Assembly: GCA_946186245.1 (NCBI GenBank)
Contig: CAMHMN010000001.1
Span: 1 to 64,000, forward strand
Origin: an uncultured Clostridia bacterium
GTDB taxonomy: Bacteria > Bacillota > Clostridia > Oscillospirales > Acutalibacteraceae
DNA length: 64,000 bases
Direction: 5' to 3'
Shown here: piece after piece, positions 62,451 to 64,000 of the stretch
How the letters are laid out: every line of letters begins with the position of its first letter
Position numbering within the stretch: the first letter of the stretch is position 1
Program-made: the position numbers and the translations under genes
The notes under the pieces: generated by a model
The model's database searches: none
The model's input: only the letters and a program-made list of their open reading frames with translations
Told to the model about the DNA's origin: nothing

Positions 62451-64000
62451 ATGATGTGTTTGAAGAACACAAGGAACGGCAAGGACGGTAAAAAGTACCG
62501 TTGGGGAATTGTCGGCACCGGCAGAATTGCCAATACATTCTGCAAAGCGCTGGTCCAGTCGGGAATTGCCGAGATAACGGCAGTGTACTCACGAACGCTG
62601 AAAAACGCGAAGAAATTCGCCGGCAAATACGGCATTGCCTCGGCTTATGACAACGTGATGGAGCTTGCTTCGGACGAGAATGTGGATATCGTCTATATCT
62701 GCACGCCTCACATTGACCACGCCGACAGCTCGCTGGCAGCCATAGCCTGCGGAAAGGCGGTGCTGTGTGAAAAGCCGATGGCGCTTAATTCCCGTCAGGC
62801 AAAAGCGGTCATTGAGGCGGCGAAGGAAAACAAAGTGTTCTTCATGGAAGCGATGTGGACGAGGTTTCTGCCGGCGATCATCAAGGCAAGCGAGTGGATA
62901 GACGAAGGTCTGATCGGCGAGGTCAGAGAGGTAAACGCCTCCTATTCCGGCAAGACAAAATATGATACTTCCGACCGTGTCATTTCGTTTGAAATGGGCG
63001 GCGGCGCGCTGCTCGATATCGGCGTATACAACATTTTCCTCGCGCAATGGCTTCTCGGAGGCCGTCCCGGCGACATCAGATCGACGGTGGTTCACTGTGA
63101 AAACGGCATTGACTGGCAGTCGGCTGCGGTCATGAAATTCTACAAGGGCGGTACGGCGTCGGTTTCCTGCGGATTGGAGTACAGCGCCAACCACGCCGAA
63201 ATCACCGGGACAAAAGGCGTGATAGTGCTCCCCGACTTTGTGAAGGCAAGCACCGCCTATGTCATCAGGGACAGCAAAATCATCCGCGAATACAGCGATT
63301 CCGACAGCCTCGAAAAGAAATACGGCTATGAAATCAGCCATGTCACGGAATGTCTTGAGAAAGGTCTTTCCGAATCCCCGATGTATCCGACATGGATGTC
63401 CTTTGATATTCTGGATTCCTGCGACAGGCTCCGCGCCGACTGGCATCAGGTTTATCCGGGCGACAATCATGTACCGACGGTGCCGGAAAGGGTGCAGAAG
63501 CCGACCCGGGCATCCGATGAATCGGTGGCAGCGACTGAGATTCCTGCGGTTGTGGAAAAACTGCCGGAGGTTCCCAAGGCGGCGCGGATGAGCAGCGCCG
63601 TTGATTGGTATCGGGACGCGGCGTTTTATCATATTTACCCGCTGGGCTTCTGCGGCGAAAACCGGTACAATGACTTTTCCTCTCAGCCGACGGGCAAGAT
63701 CCGGAATGTCATCCCCTTTGTCCGCCACATCAGTAAGCTCGGAGCAAACGCGGTGTACTTCGGGCCGGTGTTCGAGTCCACCAAGCACGGCTACGACACA
63801 GCCGATTACCGTGTGATTGACCGCCGTCTCGGCACCAACAGGGATTTTGCCGATGTGTGTGCCGAGCTTCATAAGAACGGGATCAGAGTGATCCTTGACG
63901 GCGTGTTCAACCATGTAGGCAGGGATTTCTGGGCGTTTAAGGACGTCAGGCAGCATAAATGGGACTCGTCTTTCAAGGACTGGTTCAACGTCAAGTTCGA
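62451..64000 (+). CDS. Gfo/Idh/MocA oxidoreductase fused to GH13 alpha-amylase family domain (3' end beyond window)
   Basis: An open frame of 516 codons without a stop, continuing past the window. Residues 15-340 are a Gfo/Idh/MocA dehydrogenase: Rossmann loop WGIVGTGRIA, CEKPMAL (106-112) with the conserved EKP lysine, and GGGALLDIGVYNI. A Pro/Val/Glu-rich linker of about 40 residues leads to a GH13 start at about 384: WYRDAAFYHIYPLGFCG, ESTKHGYDTADYRVIDRRLGT, then region I DGVFNH (483-488). The start is placed at ATG 62451 because of GAGGTGG; ATG 62421 is also in frame. The domain order was checked codon by codon; the catalytic Asp/Glu of GH13 lie outside the window. Confidence 0.88.
   Translation, partial: MMCLKNTRNGKDGKKYRWGIVGTGRIANTFCKALVQSGIAEITAVYSRTLKNAKKFAGKYGIASAYDNVMELASDENVDIVYICTPHIDHADSSLAAIACGKAVLCEKPMALNSRQAKAVIEAAKENKVFFMEAMWTRFLPAIIKASEWIDEGLIGEVREVNASYSGKTKYDTSDRVISFEMGGGALLDIGVYNIFLAQWLLGGRPGDIRSTVVHCENGIDWQSAAVMKFYKGGTASVSCGLEYSANHAEITGTKGVIVLPDFVKASTAYVIRDSKIIREYSDSDSLEKKYGYEISHVTECLEKGLSESPMYPTWMSFDILDSCDRLRADWHQVYPGDNHVPTVPERVQKPTRASDESVAATEIPAVVEKLPEVPKAARMSSAVDWYRDAAFYHIYPLGFCGENRYNDFSSQPTGKIRNVIPFVRHISKLGANAVYFGPVFESTKHGYDTADYRVIDRRLGTNRDFADVCAELHKNGIRVILDGVFNHVGRDFWAFKDVRQHKWDSSFKDWFNVKF

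Overview
The window looks like chromosome of an anaerobic, Gram-positive Clostridia, most likely an Oscillospiraceae/Ruminococcaceae-type gut bacterium. This is inferred from strong Shine-Dalgarno sites, TTGACA/TATAAT promoters, tyrosine and valine T-boxes, a SAM-I riboswitch, a glycyl-radical pyruvate formate-lyase, the DarA-HolB-RicT cluster, class I lysyl-tRNA synthetase and a minimal SufC-SufB pair. I could not run database searches, so family names rest on motif recognition. I see no rRNA, tRNA, CRISPR array, prophage or transposase gene.

Layout. 1-7.2 kb: the 3' end of pflB, mrp, a Tyr T-box operon (tyrS plus a YunG-like gene), a TIR-Sel1 protein, a DUF378 membrane protein and a stand-alone GMP synthase ATP-PPase. 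7.4-11.1 kb: tadA with an unknown coupled gene, a macro-domain protein, a VWA protein and an SCP2-like protein. 11.2-24.7 kb: mostly plus strand, with two multi-pass GT-C-like/YfhO membrane proteins, an Orn/Lys/Arg decarboxylase, darA-holB-ricT, rplS, lepB-rbgA, rnhB, a dipeptidase and argJ. 24.9-34.1 kb: minus strand, with recA-recX, then an apparent operon of a lipoprotein, response regulator, histidine kinase, DUF1385 protein and prmC, then a purine permease. 34.3-39.6 kb: sufC-sufB, SAM riboswitch-metK, an LD-carboxypeptidase and a beta-lactamase-fold protein without catalytic residues. 39.8-47.6 kb: tcdA, cysK, a TMEM43-like protein, a MetY-type sulfhydrylase and an ABC exporter. 47.7-62.2 kb: Val T-box-valS, folC, a RadC-like gene, an rRNA methyltransferase, lysS, tmk, DUF2156 and GNAT genes, a DJ-1 protein, the 5-formyl-THF cyclo-ligase gene and mltG. 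62.4 kb to the end: an in-frame oxidoreductase/GH13 amylase fusion that runs off the window.

Themes. Sulfur and methyl metabolism recur (cysK, the MetY-type gene, metK), and cysK and the MetY-type gene share a promoter-proximal operator-like sequence. Three copies of a non-coding MITE with matched terminal inverted repeats and 3-bp TWA target duplications are present. One sits exactly at the predicted transcription start of metK, between its promoter and its riboswitch. A second family of dispersed, GC-rich multi-hairpin repeats fills several longer gaps. Several genes look like family members that have lost catalytic residues (the RadC-like and beta-lactamase-like proteins) or carry unusual fusions (LysRS with a C-terminal tRNA-binding domain, oxidoreductase with amylase).
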